A stretch of DNA of 41,585 nucleotides from positions 1 through 41,585 of IMG/VR virus record IMGVR_UViG_3300020156_000053; one strand, 5' to 3'. Shown one piece after another: positions 1-6,201 of this stretch. Below the pieces are notes generated by a model, which did not search any database, was not told the origin of the DNA, and saw only the letters and a program-made list of their open reading frames with translations. The DNA comes from a virus. The position numbers and the translations under genes were made by a program. Every line of letters starts with the position of its first letter. Position 1 is the stretch's first letter.

Positions 1-189
1 GTGGGCGCAGTCGTAGTGCTCCTCCGGCTTGCCGCCGTGGTACGAACGCCAGCCCTCGTCCTTGTCCGTGATCGGGAGGCCGCACAGGGTGCAGGTGCCA
101 AGCGCGTCCTGGTCCTTGTCGGGGGGTGCTGGGCGCACGGCCTTGTCGGGGGTGGGTGCTGGGCGCACGGCCTTGTCGGGGGAGGTCAT
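1..189 (-). CDS. Partial small zinc-binding protein, cut by the left window edge
   Basis: The ATG at 187-189 opens a frame of 63 codons that runs off the left end without a stop, so the C-terminus is missing. The N-terminus holds two near-identical blocks of the type PDKAVRPAP, encoded by a 30-bp tandem repeat. It is followed by a CxxC pair (CTLCGLP) and then closely spaced His and Cys residues (YHGG...EHYDCAH), a pattern like a zinc ribbon or HNH-type zinc knuckle. The start overlaps the stop of the upstream gene as ATGA, which argues for translational coupling. The function is unknown, and zinc binding is inferred from the Cys/His spacing only. Confidence 0.55.
   Translation of the reverse strand, partial: MTSPDKAVRPAPTPDKAVRPAPPDKDQDALGTCTLCGLPITDKDEGWRSYHGGKPEEHYDCAH
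124..181. repeat. Two-copy tandem repeat, 30-bp period
   Basis: A unit of about 28 bp (containing GCTGGGCGCACGGCCTTG) occurs at 124-151 and again at 154-181. The period is a multiple of three, so it duplicates 10 codons in the overlapping minus-strand gene. It looks like a recent slippage or duplication event in a proline-rich N-terminal segment. Confidence 0.8.
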
Positions 190-443
190 GGCTGGGTGTC
201 CGTGTCGCGGCGGCACGTGTACTCGACCGACAGACTCACGATGACCGGGCGGTGGCACTCGGTGCAGTCGAGTGATTCGCTGTGTCCGTCGAGGTCGCTC
301 AGGCGCGCGCCCGGATCGTCCTCGCCGTCGATGACCTCGACGCACCACGGACAGACGATGCGGCCGATGTTCTTGGTTTCGTGGAAGCCGGACGCGCTCG
401 CGTCGCGTTTCGGCTTGCTGTCGGATGGTTCGGCATCGTTCAT
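186..443 (-). CDS. Small zinc-ribbon protein, 85 aa
   Basis: The frame from the ATG at 441-443 gives 85 aa. It contains two CxxC pairs, CPWC near residue 32 and CTEC near residue 61, separated by an acidic stretch. This is the arrangement of a compact zinc ribbon. The stop (186-188) overlaps the start of the next gene. Unlike its neighbours, this gene does not overlap the gene before it: 65 bases (444-508) without a recognisable signal separate them. No family is recognised. Small zinc-ribbon proteins are common in phage early operons and rarely have known roles. Confidence 0.6.
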   Translation of the reverse strand: MNDAEPSDSKPKRDASASGFHETKNIGRIVCPWCVEVIDGEDDPGARLSDLDGHSESLDCTECHRPVIVSLSVEYTCRRDTDTQP

Positions 444-508
444 GGTTGACCTACAGGTGGGGTGTCGGGTGGCGGGGCCGTGGTGGCTGCGAGTTACGGA
501 ATGGGGTG

Positions 509-784
509 TTATCGGCCGCTCGGTTGAGCGTCGGGCGATCCGGCAGTGAGAGAGGCCAGGTCGGCCTCCCCCGCGCGATAGCCGTCCGTCCACGATTCGC
601 GGCGCTTGTTCCGCAGCAGGAAGCGGACGCCGATGAACGGCTCGCGCTTCGCCACGTCGTACATATCGCACGTCACGGCGCGGACGCACACGCCCCGGCG
701 AACGACGCGTCCGCCTCGCTCCTCCTGCAACTCGTGACCAAGCTGCGGATGGTTCGGGATGACCATGCCTGCGGTGATCTTCAC
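509..784 (-). CDS. Hypothetical protein, 91 aa
   Basis: This gene has a GTG start at 782-784 preceded by GGAG, and a TAA stop at 509-511. The start overlaps the stop of the upstream gene as GTGA. The protein has a hydrophilic beta-rich start (residues 1-50, with MKITAGMVIP and two Cys around 33 and 39) and a basic middle (FLLRNKRRESW). No domain is recognised. It is supported by the coding frame, the ribosome-binding site and the operon overlap. Confidence 0.55.
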   Translation of the reverse strand: MKITAGMVIPNHPQLGHELQEERGGRVVRRGVCVRAVTCDMYDVAKREPFIGVRFLLRNKRRESWTDGYRAGEADLASLTAGSPDAQPSGR

Positions 785-936
785 GGCGTCTCCTTCGCGC
801 GCTCCGGCGTGGTGTCGGGGGGTGCGGCGGGGGATGAGGTGAGAACAATCCTGGCGCGCTTCTCAGCAGGCCACGACGCGACCTCCTTGGATGCGCGCCG
901 CAGTTGGCGGCGAATGTTGGCCCAGGTGTACTTCAC
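781..936 (-). CDS. Hypothetical protein, 51 aa
   Basis: A longer frame exists, but the GTG at 934-936 has a strong purine-rich site (GGGAGGGG) just upstream and overlaps the previous stop as GTGA, so I place the start there. The protein begins VKYTWANIRRQLRRAS, a basic amphipathic helix, and ends in a Pro/Thr-rich tail. No family is recognised. Confidence 0.5.
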   Translation of the reverse strand: MKYTWANIRRQLRRASKEVASWPAEKRARIVLTSSPAAPPDTTPERAKETP

Positions 937-1124
937 GTCCCCTCCCCCGCGTCGGCGTTCGGTGGCGGCGGGAGCGGGCGCTCCTCGTCCTTCCACCAGC
1001 CATCCATGCCGTCGCAGGTACGGCACACGTTGAACTCGCTGTTGAACTCGCCGCCCCACCATCCGCCGTCGCCGTCGCACTCGGGGCACACGACCCATTC
1101 GGGCTCGCGCTTGTCAGGCTCCAC
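933..1124 (-). CDS. Small DnaJ-type zinc-finger protein, 63 aa
   Basis: The GTG at 1122-1124 is preceded by GGGAGGGGG and is preferred over an upstream in-frame start. Two CxxC repeats occur in the form CPECDGDGG (about residue 14) and CRTCDGMDG (about residue 36). These resemble the CxxCxGxG modules of DnaJ and of phage zinc-finger proteins, which bind one Zn2+ as a pair. The stop overlaps the next gene as GTGA. It probably mediates a protein or nucleic-acid contact. Its role is unknown. Confidence 0.6.
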   Translation of the reverse strand: MEPDKREPEWVVCPECDGDGGWWGGEFNSEFNVCRTCDGMDGWWKDEERPLPPPPNADAGEGT

Positions 1125-1818
1125 GGTTGTCCCCCTCCCGCTCCCCCGCAGCCGCGTCAGGTGCCCCCGCTGGGTGCGCGGAGAGGGCGGCGTCGTAGTC
1201 GGCAAGCGCGTCGATGAGGCGCCGACACACTTCCTGTGCGTATACGTCCTCTACGTCGGACTGCTCCCAGTCTCGCGCTGCTGCGACCACGCGCTCCGCT
1301 GCCTCGGCCCGCTGCTGCCACGCGGCGGCGGAGGCTTCGATGCGCTCCATGTGGCGGACCAGGGCGGCGCGTACCTCCACGCCCGCAGCGACCTCCCGCT
1401 CGGCCTTCTCGGCGCGGGCGAGGGCGGCGTCGCGGTCCATCTCCATGCGCCGGTGCTTCTGGTGCCACTCGTGAACGATGGCCTCGGCGGCGGCGGCGCG
1501 GAGCACGATGGCCTGGGCGGCCTTGATCGACTCGTAGTCGCCATGGACGAACCTCTGGCCGCTGCCGTCGCCAACGCCCATGGACGCCTCCGGCTTGATC
1601 CAGCCGCGTTGCGCGATGCACGCGAGGATGGCGTCGGCAATGCGACCACGCGACGCTTGATCCACTATCTCGGCGTCCGGCAGAGCGGCGATAATCGCCT
1701 CCCTGTCCCCGCTGGTGGCGCTGGTGTGGGGGTCGGGGGTGGTCATGGCTGCCGCCTCCTGGCGCGCGGACTCCTCACCCTCCGCGAACCAATCGCGCAT
1801 TTCCTCGGATTCACTCAT
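1114..1818 (-). CDS. Coiled-coil early protein, 234 aa
   Basis: The ATG at 1816-1818 overlaps the preceding gene's stop. The first 90 residues are mixed and include an acidic start (MSESEEMRDWFAEGEE). Residues of about 95-190 are Ala/Glu/Arg-rich and predicted by eye to form a long helical coiled coil (IVLRAAAAEAIVHEWHQKHR onward). The C-terminus is short and disordered. It resembles the large group of variable coiled-coil proteins found in phage early operons, of the Ead/Ea22 kind. I do not assign a specific family. Confidence 0.55.
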   Translation of the reverse strand: MSESEEMRDWFAEGEESARQEAAAMTTPDPHTSATSGDREAIIAALPDAEIVDQASRGRIADAILACIAQRGWIKPEASMGVGDGSGQRFVHGDYESIKAAQAIVLRAAAAEAIVHEWHQKHRRMEMDRDAALARAEKAEREVAAGVEVRAALVRHMERIEASAAAWQQRAEAAERVVAAARDWEQSDVEDVYAQEVCRRLIDALADYDAALSAHPAGAPDAAAGEREGDNRGA

Positions 1819-2074
1819 GTCGCGTCTCCTTCTCGTCCGCGCGGTTGGGCGTGGGGGTGGGGCGCTTCTTCCGCGTGACTCGCGGTCGCGGGTTGTCGGC
1901 CATGATCGTATCGAGCGTGTCGATGAGGTAGGCCGTCGCGTGGCTCACGGGCTCGACTTTCGCAGCAGCATAGACGGCCCCGTGGTTCATGAAGTCGAGG
2001 TGGTCGCGCAGGTGCTCGACCAGCAGGCGCGGGACCGGGATCAACTCCAGGTCTGGATCGATCTTGATGCGCAT
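1811..2074 (-). CDS. Hypothetical protein, 87 aa
   Basis: Two in-frame ATGs lie six bases apart. The first (2078-2080) overlaps the upstream stop but sits directly against the purine tract. The second (2072-2074) is about 7 nt after GGAGG, so it is the better start. The sequence (MRIKIDPDLELIPVPRLL) is helical with a basic C-terminus (TRKKRPTPTPNR). The stop overlaps the next gene's ATG. Its function is unknown. Confidence 0.55.
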   Translation of the reverse strand: MRIKIDPDLELIPVPRLLVEHLRDHLDFMNHGAVYAAAKVEPVSHATAYLIDTLDTIMADNPRPRVTRKKRPTPTPNRADEKETRHE

Positions 2075-2076
2075 GT

Positions 2077-2703
2077 TCATCCCTCCCCCGTCCCCGTGGT
2101 GCTCGGCGTGGCGGCGAGGGCGGCGTCGATCGCTGCCCGGTCCGCTGCCACCTTCGCCGCCGTCTCCGGGTAGGCGTACGCCAGCGTCTCCTCGTCGCGA
2201 CCTTCGTGGTCGGACTGGAACACGTAGGACCGTGCAATGGCCAGCGCCTCACGGAGCGCGTCCCGCTCGCGGACGGCAGCGCGGTACATCTCTCCGCTGG
2301 TCATCAGCGCATCGTGCGCTGTCAACCGCATGCGACGCTCGTTGTCTCGTTCGCGTTGGCAGTCTGCCAGGCCCTTGAGAAGTCCCTGCACGTCGTCGCT
2401 ATGCAGGCGACTGCTCGCCTCGCACAGACGACACGGAACGGCCTCGCCTTCCTCGTCGTCAGGCCCGCCCGTTCGCTGCATGAAACCGCCGGCGCCGTCG
2501 CACTCAGGGCACCTCACGCTATCCGCCGCCCCTCGCGCCGCCTCAAGCGCGTCGAGGAGGGCGAGGATGGCCTGCGGGTTGGCGGCGGCGATGAAGGCTT
2601 CCAGGTTCGCCTGTTCCCGGGTGAACCCAACACACCAGCGATCATGTTCCGGCGTCGCCGCCATGGCTGCCGAGCGGAGGGAGGAGAGGGAGAGCGGGGT
2701 CAT
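2077..2703 (-). CDS. Ead/Ea22-like early protein with zinc finger, 208 aa
   Basis: The ATG at 2701-2703 is preceded by AGAGGA and overlaps the upstream stop as ATGA. The N-terminal part has PEHDRWCVGF. Residues 65-93 contain CPECDGAGG and CRLC, a DnaJ-type zinc pair, and the rest is an alanine-rich coiled coil. It has the same style as the proteins at 933-1124 and 1114-1818, as if zinc and coiled-coil modules had been shuffled among early genes. The molecular function is unknown. Confidence 0.55.
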   Translation of the reverse strand: MTPLSLSSLRSAAMAATPEHDRWCVGFTREQANLEAFIAAANPQAILALLDALEAARGAADSVRCPECDGAGGFMQRTGGPDDEEGEAVPCRLCEASSRLHSDDVQGLLKGLADCQRERDNERRMRLTAHDALMTSGEMYRAAVRERDALREALAIARSYVFQSDHEGRDEETLAYAYPETAAKVAADRAAIDAALAATPSTTGTGEG

Positions 2704-2912
2704 GGGAGGTCCTCTGGCGCGTGCTCATCCAGCTTCGTCGACTCGCAGTCCGGGCACGCGATCGCGTAATCGTGATGCCAGCCGCGCTGGCTGCCCATCT
2801 CCCACGGGCCGATGCCGAAGTCGATGCGGCGCGGCTGCACCATCGCGTTGCAGACTGGGCACCAGGCGGGCTCGGCGCGCTCGCGGTCGTCGTCGTCGCG
2901 GTGCCGGCTCAC
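2700..2912 (-). CDS. Small zinc-ribbon protein, 70 aa
   Basis: The GTG at 2910-2912 follows GGAGAT at a normal distance and overlaps the upstream stop (GTGA), so I reject a longer upstream frame. Cys pairs CPVC (about residue 18) and CPDC (about residue 52) flank a central aromatic segment (GPWEMGSQRGWHHDYAIA). This is a classic two-knuckle zinc ribbon, and its role is unknown. Confidence 0.6.
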   Translation of the reverse strand: MSRHRDDDDRERAEPAWCPVCNAMVQPRRIDFGIGPWEMGSQRGWHHDYAIACPDCESTKLDEHAPEDLP

Positions 2913-3124
2913 GACTGGATCTCCAGGTCGCGCGTCCACCCGTTCCAGGCGCAGCGCAGCCGGTACATCGGGTTCGCGCGCACCGTGCGCAGCCACCAGC
3001 GGCGGAAGCGACGCGAGCGCCGGCAGCAGTCGAGCACTTCGCGCCACCGCTCCGGCTCCGCCTCGCGGATCGAGCGGAACGAGCGGTAGAGCGTCACGCC
3101 GTCGGCCCATCGAGCTGGTCTCAT
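2909..3124 (-). CDS. Basic hypothetical protein, 71 aa
   Basis: The ATG at 3122-3124 overlaps the upstream stop. The protein is strongly basic and rich in Arg/Trp (RRSRRFRRWWLRTVRANPMY), which suggests nucleic-acid contact. No recognised domain is present. It is coupled on both sides by overlaps. Confidence 0.5.
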   Translation of the reverse strand: MRPARWADGVTLYRSFRSIREAEPERWREVLDCCRRSRRFRRWWLRTVRANPMYRLRCAWNGWTRDLEIQS

Positions 3125-3288
3125 GCGTCGTCCTTCGATGCGTCGGTGGTGGGCTCGGGCTTCCGCCACTCGTGCCCGCAGGCCCAGCAGCGGAACGCGC
3201 CGCCGATCGGGTGCCGGTCGACGAGCGCGCTGTCGCATCGCTGGCAGAGCGACGGCGGCGGCGGCATGGAGGAGCGCGGGCGGATCAC
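3121..3288 (-). CDS. Small zinc-ribbon protein, 55 aa
   Basis: The frame carries CQRC and CWAC pairs separated by 18 residues, followed by GHEW, a rubredoxin-like zinc ribbon. Two starts are possible. The GTG at 3286-3288 overlaps the upstream stop as GTGA. The ATG at 3265-3267 would give 48 aa. Neither has a clear Shine-Dalgarno sequence. I chose the coupled GTG because this arrangement is the rule in the operon. Confidence 0.5.
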   Translation of the reverse strand: MIRPRSSMPPPPSLCQRCDSALVDRHPIGGAFRCWACGHEWRKPEPTTDASKDDA

Positions 3289-3644
3289 AGCGGGTACCAG
3301 CGGTACAGCGTCCCGGCGAACGGCAGGCCGTGCGTCTCGCGGAACCAGGCGACGAGGTCGGGCCAGCTCGCGAAGCCGTCGGCACGCGCGAAGGCGTGTC
3401 GGTCGACCTCGGTGCCGTTGACGACGACGATCAGGTCGTCGAGCTCGACATGGTCGGTCCCGGCGATGCGCCCGCGCGCGAGCTCGACCTGCGGGCTGCG
3501 GTAGGCGGCGCCGGACCAGCGGCGCAGGCTGACGACCTCACCGATGCCGGGCACGCCCCGCTTGCGCGGCGGCCGCAGCGTCTGCCGCTTCGCGCCGCTG
3601 GCGACGAGGTCGGCGAAGCGCGGCTTGAACATGAGGACGATCAT
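3285..3644 (-). CDS. ASCH-domain protein, 119 aa
   Basis: The ATG at 3642-3644 lies about 7 nt after GGAGGCG. The start MIVLMFKPRFADLVASGAKR and the following TLRPPRKR, then GEVVSL and the C-terminal DGF..WPDLVAWF, match the ASCH (PUA-like) fold at its usual length. Family members bind RNA or nucleotides and some hydrolyse N4-acetylcytidine. A phage copy could edit or read modified nucleotides or RNA. The assignment is by pattern recognition, and catalytic activity is not established. Confidence 0.7.
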   Translation of the reverse strand: MIVLMFKPRFADLVASGAKRQTLRPPRKRGVPGIGEVVSLRRWSGAAYRSPQVELARGRIAGTDHVELDDLIVVVNGTEVDRHAFARADGFASWPDLVAWFRETHGLPFAGTLYRWYPL

Positions 3645-4231
3645 GCCGTCGCCTCCGTCCACCGCGCCCGCGCGGCCGCGACGACCTCAGGCCCGGCGAG
3701 CCGCTGCAGCAGGCCGAGGACGTCGACCGGGAGCGCGCGGTCGATGCGCGCCCACTCCTGGGCGGCGACGTAGGCCGGCAGCCACGCGGCGAGCATCCGG
3801 TCGGCGGGCCGCAGGAGCCGCGTCGCCATGTGCAGGTGGCGGGCGATCGCCGGCGCGTCGCGCAGCTTGAGGGCGACGACCAGGTGCGTCCGGTACGACC
3901 GGGCCATCCGGTCCTCGGGCTCCGGCACCTGGGCGAGGACGGACCAGCGAGGGATGCGGCCAGAGCCCGGCGCCTCGCTCGGCCAGTGCGGCCGGCCGTC
4001 GATGATGAGCGCGCCGATGCGGTGGCCGGCGCGCAGCAGGGCGACGACGCGGGCGACCTCGGCGACGACCGCGGGCGAGAAGACCCGGTAGCCGTTGGGC
4101 AGGCGCATCGGCTGCGGCCAGCCATAGCGCACCTCCCAGGCATGCAGCGTGTGCCGGCCGATGCCGAGCCGCTTCGCGACGTCGTGCACCAGGAGGTCGG
4201 TCGGGAACAGCGATCGCGGGCCTGGGCTCAT
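3641..4231 (-). CDS. MerR-type DNA-binding protein with C-terminal helical bundle, 196 aa
   Basis: The ATG at 4229-4231 overlaps the upstream stop. Residues 15-75 form a MerR winged helix-turn-helix: VHDVAKRLGIGRHTLHAWE, then RLPNGYRVFSPAVV and a helix ending in GHRIGALI. After a linker, residues of about 110-185 form an all-helical region (ALKLRDAPAIARHLHMATRL, then WLPAYVAAQEWARIDRAL). It is similar in spacing to the four-helix bundle that precedes the cobalamin-binding domain in CarH/MlrA-type regulators. No B12-binding Rossmann domain follows. It is probably a phage transcription regulator. The bundle's ligand, if any, is unknown. Confidence 0.6.
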   Translation of the reverse strand: MSPGPRSLFPTDLLVHDVAKRLGIGRHTLHAWEVRYGWPQPMRLPNGYRVFSPAVVAEVARVVALLRAGHRIGALIIDGRPHWPSEAPGSGRIPRWSVLAQVPEPEDRMARSYRTHLVVALKLRDAPAIARHLHMATRLLRPADRMLAAWLPAYVAAQEWARIDRALPVDVLGLLQRLAGPEVVAAARARWTEATA

Positions 4232-4485
4232 CCGAGCCTCGCGAGCTCGGCGTTGACGCGGCGCAGCTCGGCGGCAGTCGCCTCGCGCAGCGGGCGCATG
4301 GCGGCCCGGGCCTTGCGCTCGCCCAGGGCCCGAGCGTCCAGGCTCAGGTCCGCGACTCGGCACCGGAACACCCGGCCGACGTCGCCGGCGAGGTCGTCGG
4401 CCAGCTCGAGCGCGCGGTCGCGCAGCGGGCGGAGCTGGTCGCGGATGGCGGCGGCGCGGCGCCACCGGCGGCTGGGGCGGGTCAT
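4228..4485 (-). CDS. Basic helical protein, 85 aa
   Basis: The ATG at 4483-4485 begins two bases after the previous stop. The product is almost entirely helical and Arg/Ala/Leu-rich (ALELADDLAGDVGRVF, KARAAMRPLREATAAELRR). No family is recognised. It lies between the winged-helix gene and the MerR gene with the usual overlap at its end, so it is supported by operon structure. Confidence 0.5.
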   Translation of the reverse strand: MTRPSRRWRRAAAIRDQLRPLRDRALELADDLAGDVGRVFRCRVADLSLDARALGERKARAAMRPLREATAAELRRVNAELARLG

Positions 4486-4487
4486 GG

Positions 4488-4883
4488 TCAGGCGGCTCCT
4501 GCGCTGGCGCGCGCGGCGGTGGGCATGGCGGGGACGTAGCGGCCGTAGCCGCGGCTCGAGCGACGGGCGAAGCCGGCAGCGACGAGGCGCCGGAGGGTCG
4601 CCCATGCCTGCTTCGACGTCGGATGGCCCAGCGCGCGGCTCAGCTCCATCGGCGTCAGGGATTGGCGCAGGCGCAGGAGCGCGAGGGCGCGGACCATCCC
4701 GCGGCACCGGAGGTCGCCGGTCATCTCGGCGACGTCGGCGGCCTCGTTGATCCCGGCGTCGATGGCGCGGGCGATCGCGCGGTCGAGCGGCTCGACCCCC
4801 TGCTCCGCCCGGCGGATCGCCTGGCGGGCGAGCTCGAGGTGGCGCGGTGCGGCGCCGCGGTGGGTCCGGTTCGGTTGGCTCAC
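4488..4883 (-). CDS. Winged-helix DNA-binding protein, 131 aa
   Basis: The GTG at 4881-4883 overlaps the upstream stop. Residues 75-115 read LTPMELSRALGHPTSKQAWA, followed by LRRLVAAGFARRSSRGYGRY, a MarR/GntR-like winged helix with a basic wing. The N-terminal half is a helical Arg-rich region (ELARQAIRRAEQGVEPLDRA). It lies just downstream of the replication-initiator-like gene, so it may act in replication (helicase loading) or regulation. The sequence does not decide. Confidence 0.55.
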   Translation of the reverse strand: MSQPNRTHRGAAPRHLELARQAIRRAEQGVEPLDRAIARAIDAGINEAADVAEMTGDLRCRGMVRALALLRLRQSLTPMELSRALGHPTSKQAWATLRRLVAAGFARRSSRGYGRYVPAMPTAARASAGAA

Positions 4884-5212
4884 GACTCGGCCTCCGGCTC
4901 GAAGAACGACCGCTGCGTCGGCTCAGGGCGCGCGGGCGCGGGCTGCAAGACCACGGCCGGCCGCAGCGGCGGCAGCTCGCGATCGCGCACCGCGGGCCAG
5001 CCGGCCCGGACCTCGGTGAGATCGTCGGCGAGCACCCGGCCCTCGGTGATGATCGTGGTCCGCATGCGCTCGACGGCGACGCACCAGGTCGGGCTCGCGT
5101 AGGCCAGGCGCCGCGGGTCCTCGCGGTCGATCATGCGCAGCAGGCACTCGCCCTGCTCGCGGTACGCGCCGCGCTCGCGGGCGGCGCGGTCGTCGAGGTC
5201 GGGCTGGCTCAT
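4880..5212 (-). CDS. Hypothetical protein, 110 aa
   Basis: The ATG at 5210-5212 overlaps the upstream stop and gives MSQPDLDDRAARERGAYREQ. It is acidic to neutral, with a helical middle and a Pro-rich tail ending RSFFEPEAES. There is no recognised domain. The position directly after the replication gene is where phages often place helicase loaders or partners, but no motif supports that here. Confidence 0.5.
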   Translation of the reverse strand: MSQPDLDDRAARERGAYREQGECLLRMIDREDPRRLAYASPTWCVAVERMRTTIITEGRVLADDLTEVRAGWPAVRDRELPPLRPAVVLQPAPARPEPTQRSFFEPEAES

Positions 5213-6201
5213 GCCGCCCCCTCGGCGGCCGCGCCGCGGTGGTTCTCGACCCATGCGTCGACCAGGGGCGCGAGGTGCGACGGGAGCCGCGCGGGCTGGT
5301 TCGCCTTCCGGCGGACGCCCACGGCGAAGCGCAGGAACCGGCGCGCCTCGTCGGCGCTGCGGCACTGGGCCTGGTGCTGGAACAGACCTACCCACCCCGC
5401 CCGGTACTTCTCGCCGGAGTGGAGCCCGAACTCCTCCACCAGCGCGCCGACGTCGATCCTCCCCCCGGGCGCGGCCCGTGAGGCCGGCGCCCCGGCGGCG
5501 GCGGTGGCGGTCCTACGGTCGGGAGCTCGGCCGCCGCCACCTCCGCCACCCGCGGTCGCGCCTTGAGGGCGCGCCGCGTGAGCGGCCGCCTCTACATGGA
5601 TGGATGGATGGTTGGATGGAGGGCAGCCCGAAACGCTGCCGGCGGCACCATTGTTGGCTGCCGCCGGCACTGCCGCCGGCACGTCTTCGGGCTGCCGCCG
5701 GCACTCCGCGCCTTCTGGAGCCTGCGCGTCCGTGTTCACTTTCTTGCCGGCGGCACCGTTCTTGGATGCCGGCGGCAGGTCCGGATCGTGCCGCCGGCAA
5801 TCGCGATCGCCCTGAGAGGAGTTGCCGGCGGCAGGGTTCTCGGGTGCCGGCGGCACATCGCCTTGCCGGCGGCGATGGGCCTCGACGGCGCGCTGGCGGT
5901 TCCGCTCGGACACTTCGTGGTAGTGCAACTCGCCGTCGAGGTCGTATCCGACGAGCGCGAGGTCGTCGCCGTCCCAGGTGCCCAGCTCGGACTTGATGAG
6001 GTGGTCGACGTCCGCGCGCATGCAGTCGGTGCGCGAGAACCACTGGCGGTCGTTCCAAAGCTTGCACCCGACGATGCGGCCGCGGTTCTCCTGGTCGGCG
6101 CAGTACATGTGCAGCGTCAGCCAGCAGCCGCGCGCAGCCATGTCGGCGTCCTTGAAGACGACGCTGCGGGTGAAGCGGCTCTGGATCTTCGCGTACTGCA
6201 T
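5209..6201 (-). CDS. Replication-initiator-like protein with embedded iterons, 330 aa
   Basis: The ATG at 6199-6201 overlaps the HNH gene's stop (TGATG). The protein has three parts. Residues 1-105 form a conserved-looking domain (MQYAKIQSRFTRSVVF, MYCADQENRGRIVG, WFSRTDCMRADVDHLIKSEL) with the flavour of the N-terminal winged-helix region of phage replication proteins. Residues of about 110-245 are a low-complexity Ala/Gly/Pro linker. Residues 250-330 form a C-terminal helical domain (LVEEFGLHSGEKYRAGWVGL) reminiscent of DnaD/replisome-organiser tails. The linker DNA carries ten copies of an 11-bp element, as in lambda O, where the origin lies inside the initiator gene. The function is inferred from this layout, and no family match is proven. 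Confidence 0.55.
   Translation of the reverse strand: MQYAKIQSRFTRSVVFKDADMAARGCWLTLHMYCADQENRGRIVGCKLWNDRQWFSRTDCMRADVDHLIKSELGTWDGDDLALVGYDLDGELHYHEVSERNRQRAVEAHRRRQGDVPPAPENPAAGNSSQGDRDCRRHDPDLPPASKNGAAGKKVNTDAQAPEGAECRRQPEDVPAAVPAAANNGAAGSVSGCPPSNHPSIHVEAAAHAARPQGATAGGGGGGGRAPDRRTATAAAGAPASRAAPGGRIDVGALVEEFGLHSGEKYRAGWVGLFQHQAQCRSADEARRFLRFAVGVRRKANQPARLPSHLAPLVDAWVENHRGAAAEGAA
5597..5620. repeat. TGGA tetranucleotide tract
   Basis: A short run of TGGA/TGGT units (TGGATGGATGGATGG and continuation) lies just left of the iteron array within the same gene, encoding SNHPSIH on the minus strand. It is one of the less GC-rich patches in the area. It could be simple slippage, or part of an origin unwinding region, which is not shown. 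Confidence 0.6.
5637..5874. repeat. Iteron array, candidate replication origin
   Basis: The 11-mer TGCCGGCGGCA, or its reverse complement TGCCGCCGGCA, occurs nine times exactly. The starts are at 5637, 5659, 5671, 5693, 5745, 5767, 5789, 5823 and 5845. A tenth copy at 5864 differs by one base. Start-to-start distances are 22, 12, 22, 52, 22, 22, 34, 22 and 19 bp, mostly close to whole helical turns. The copies fall in all three reading phases of the overlapping gene, encoding CRR, PAA, AAG or PPA, so the DNA word and not the peptide is what is repeated. A TGGA-rich tract at 5597-5620 adjoins the array. Confidence 0.75.

Noticed and set aside
5637-5874. CRISPR array
   Set aside because: Repeats are 11 bp, occur in both orientations, and the spacing varies from 12 to 52 bp within a coding frame. 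This is an iteron pattern.
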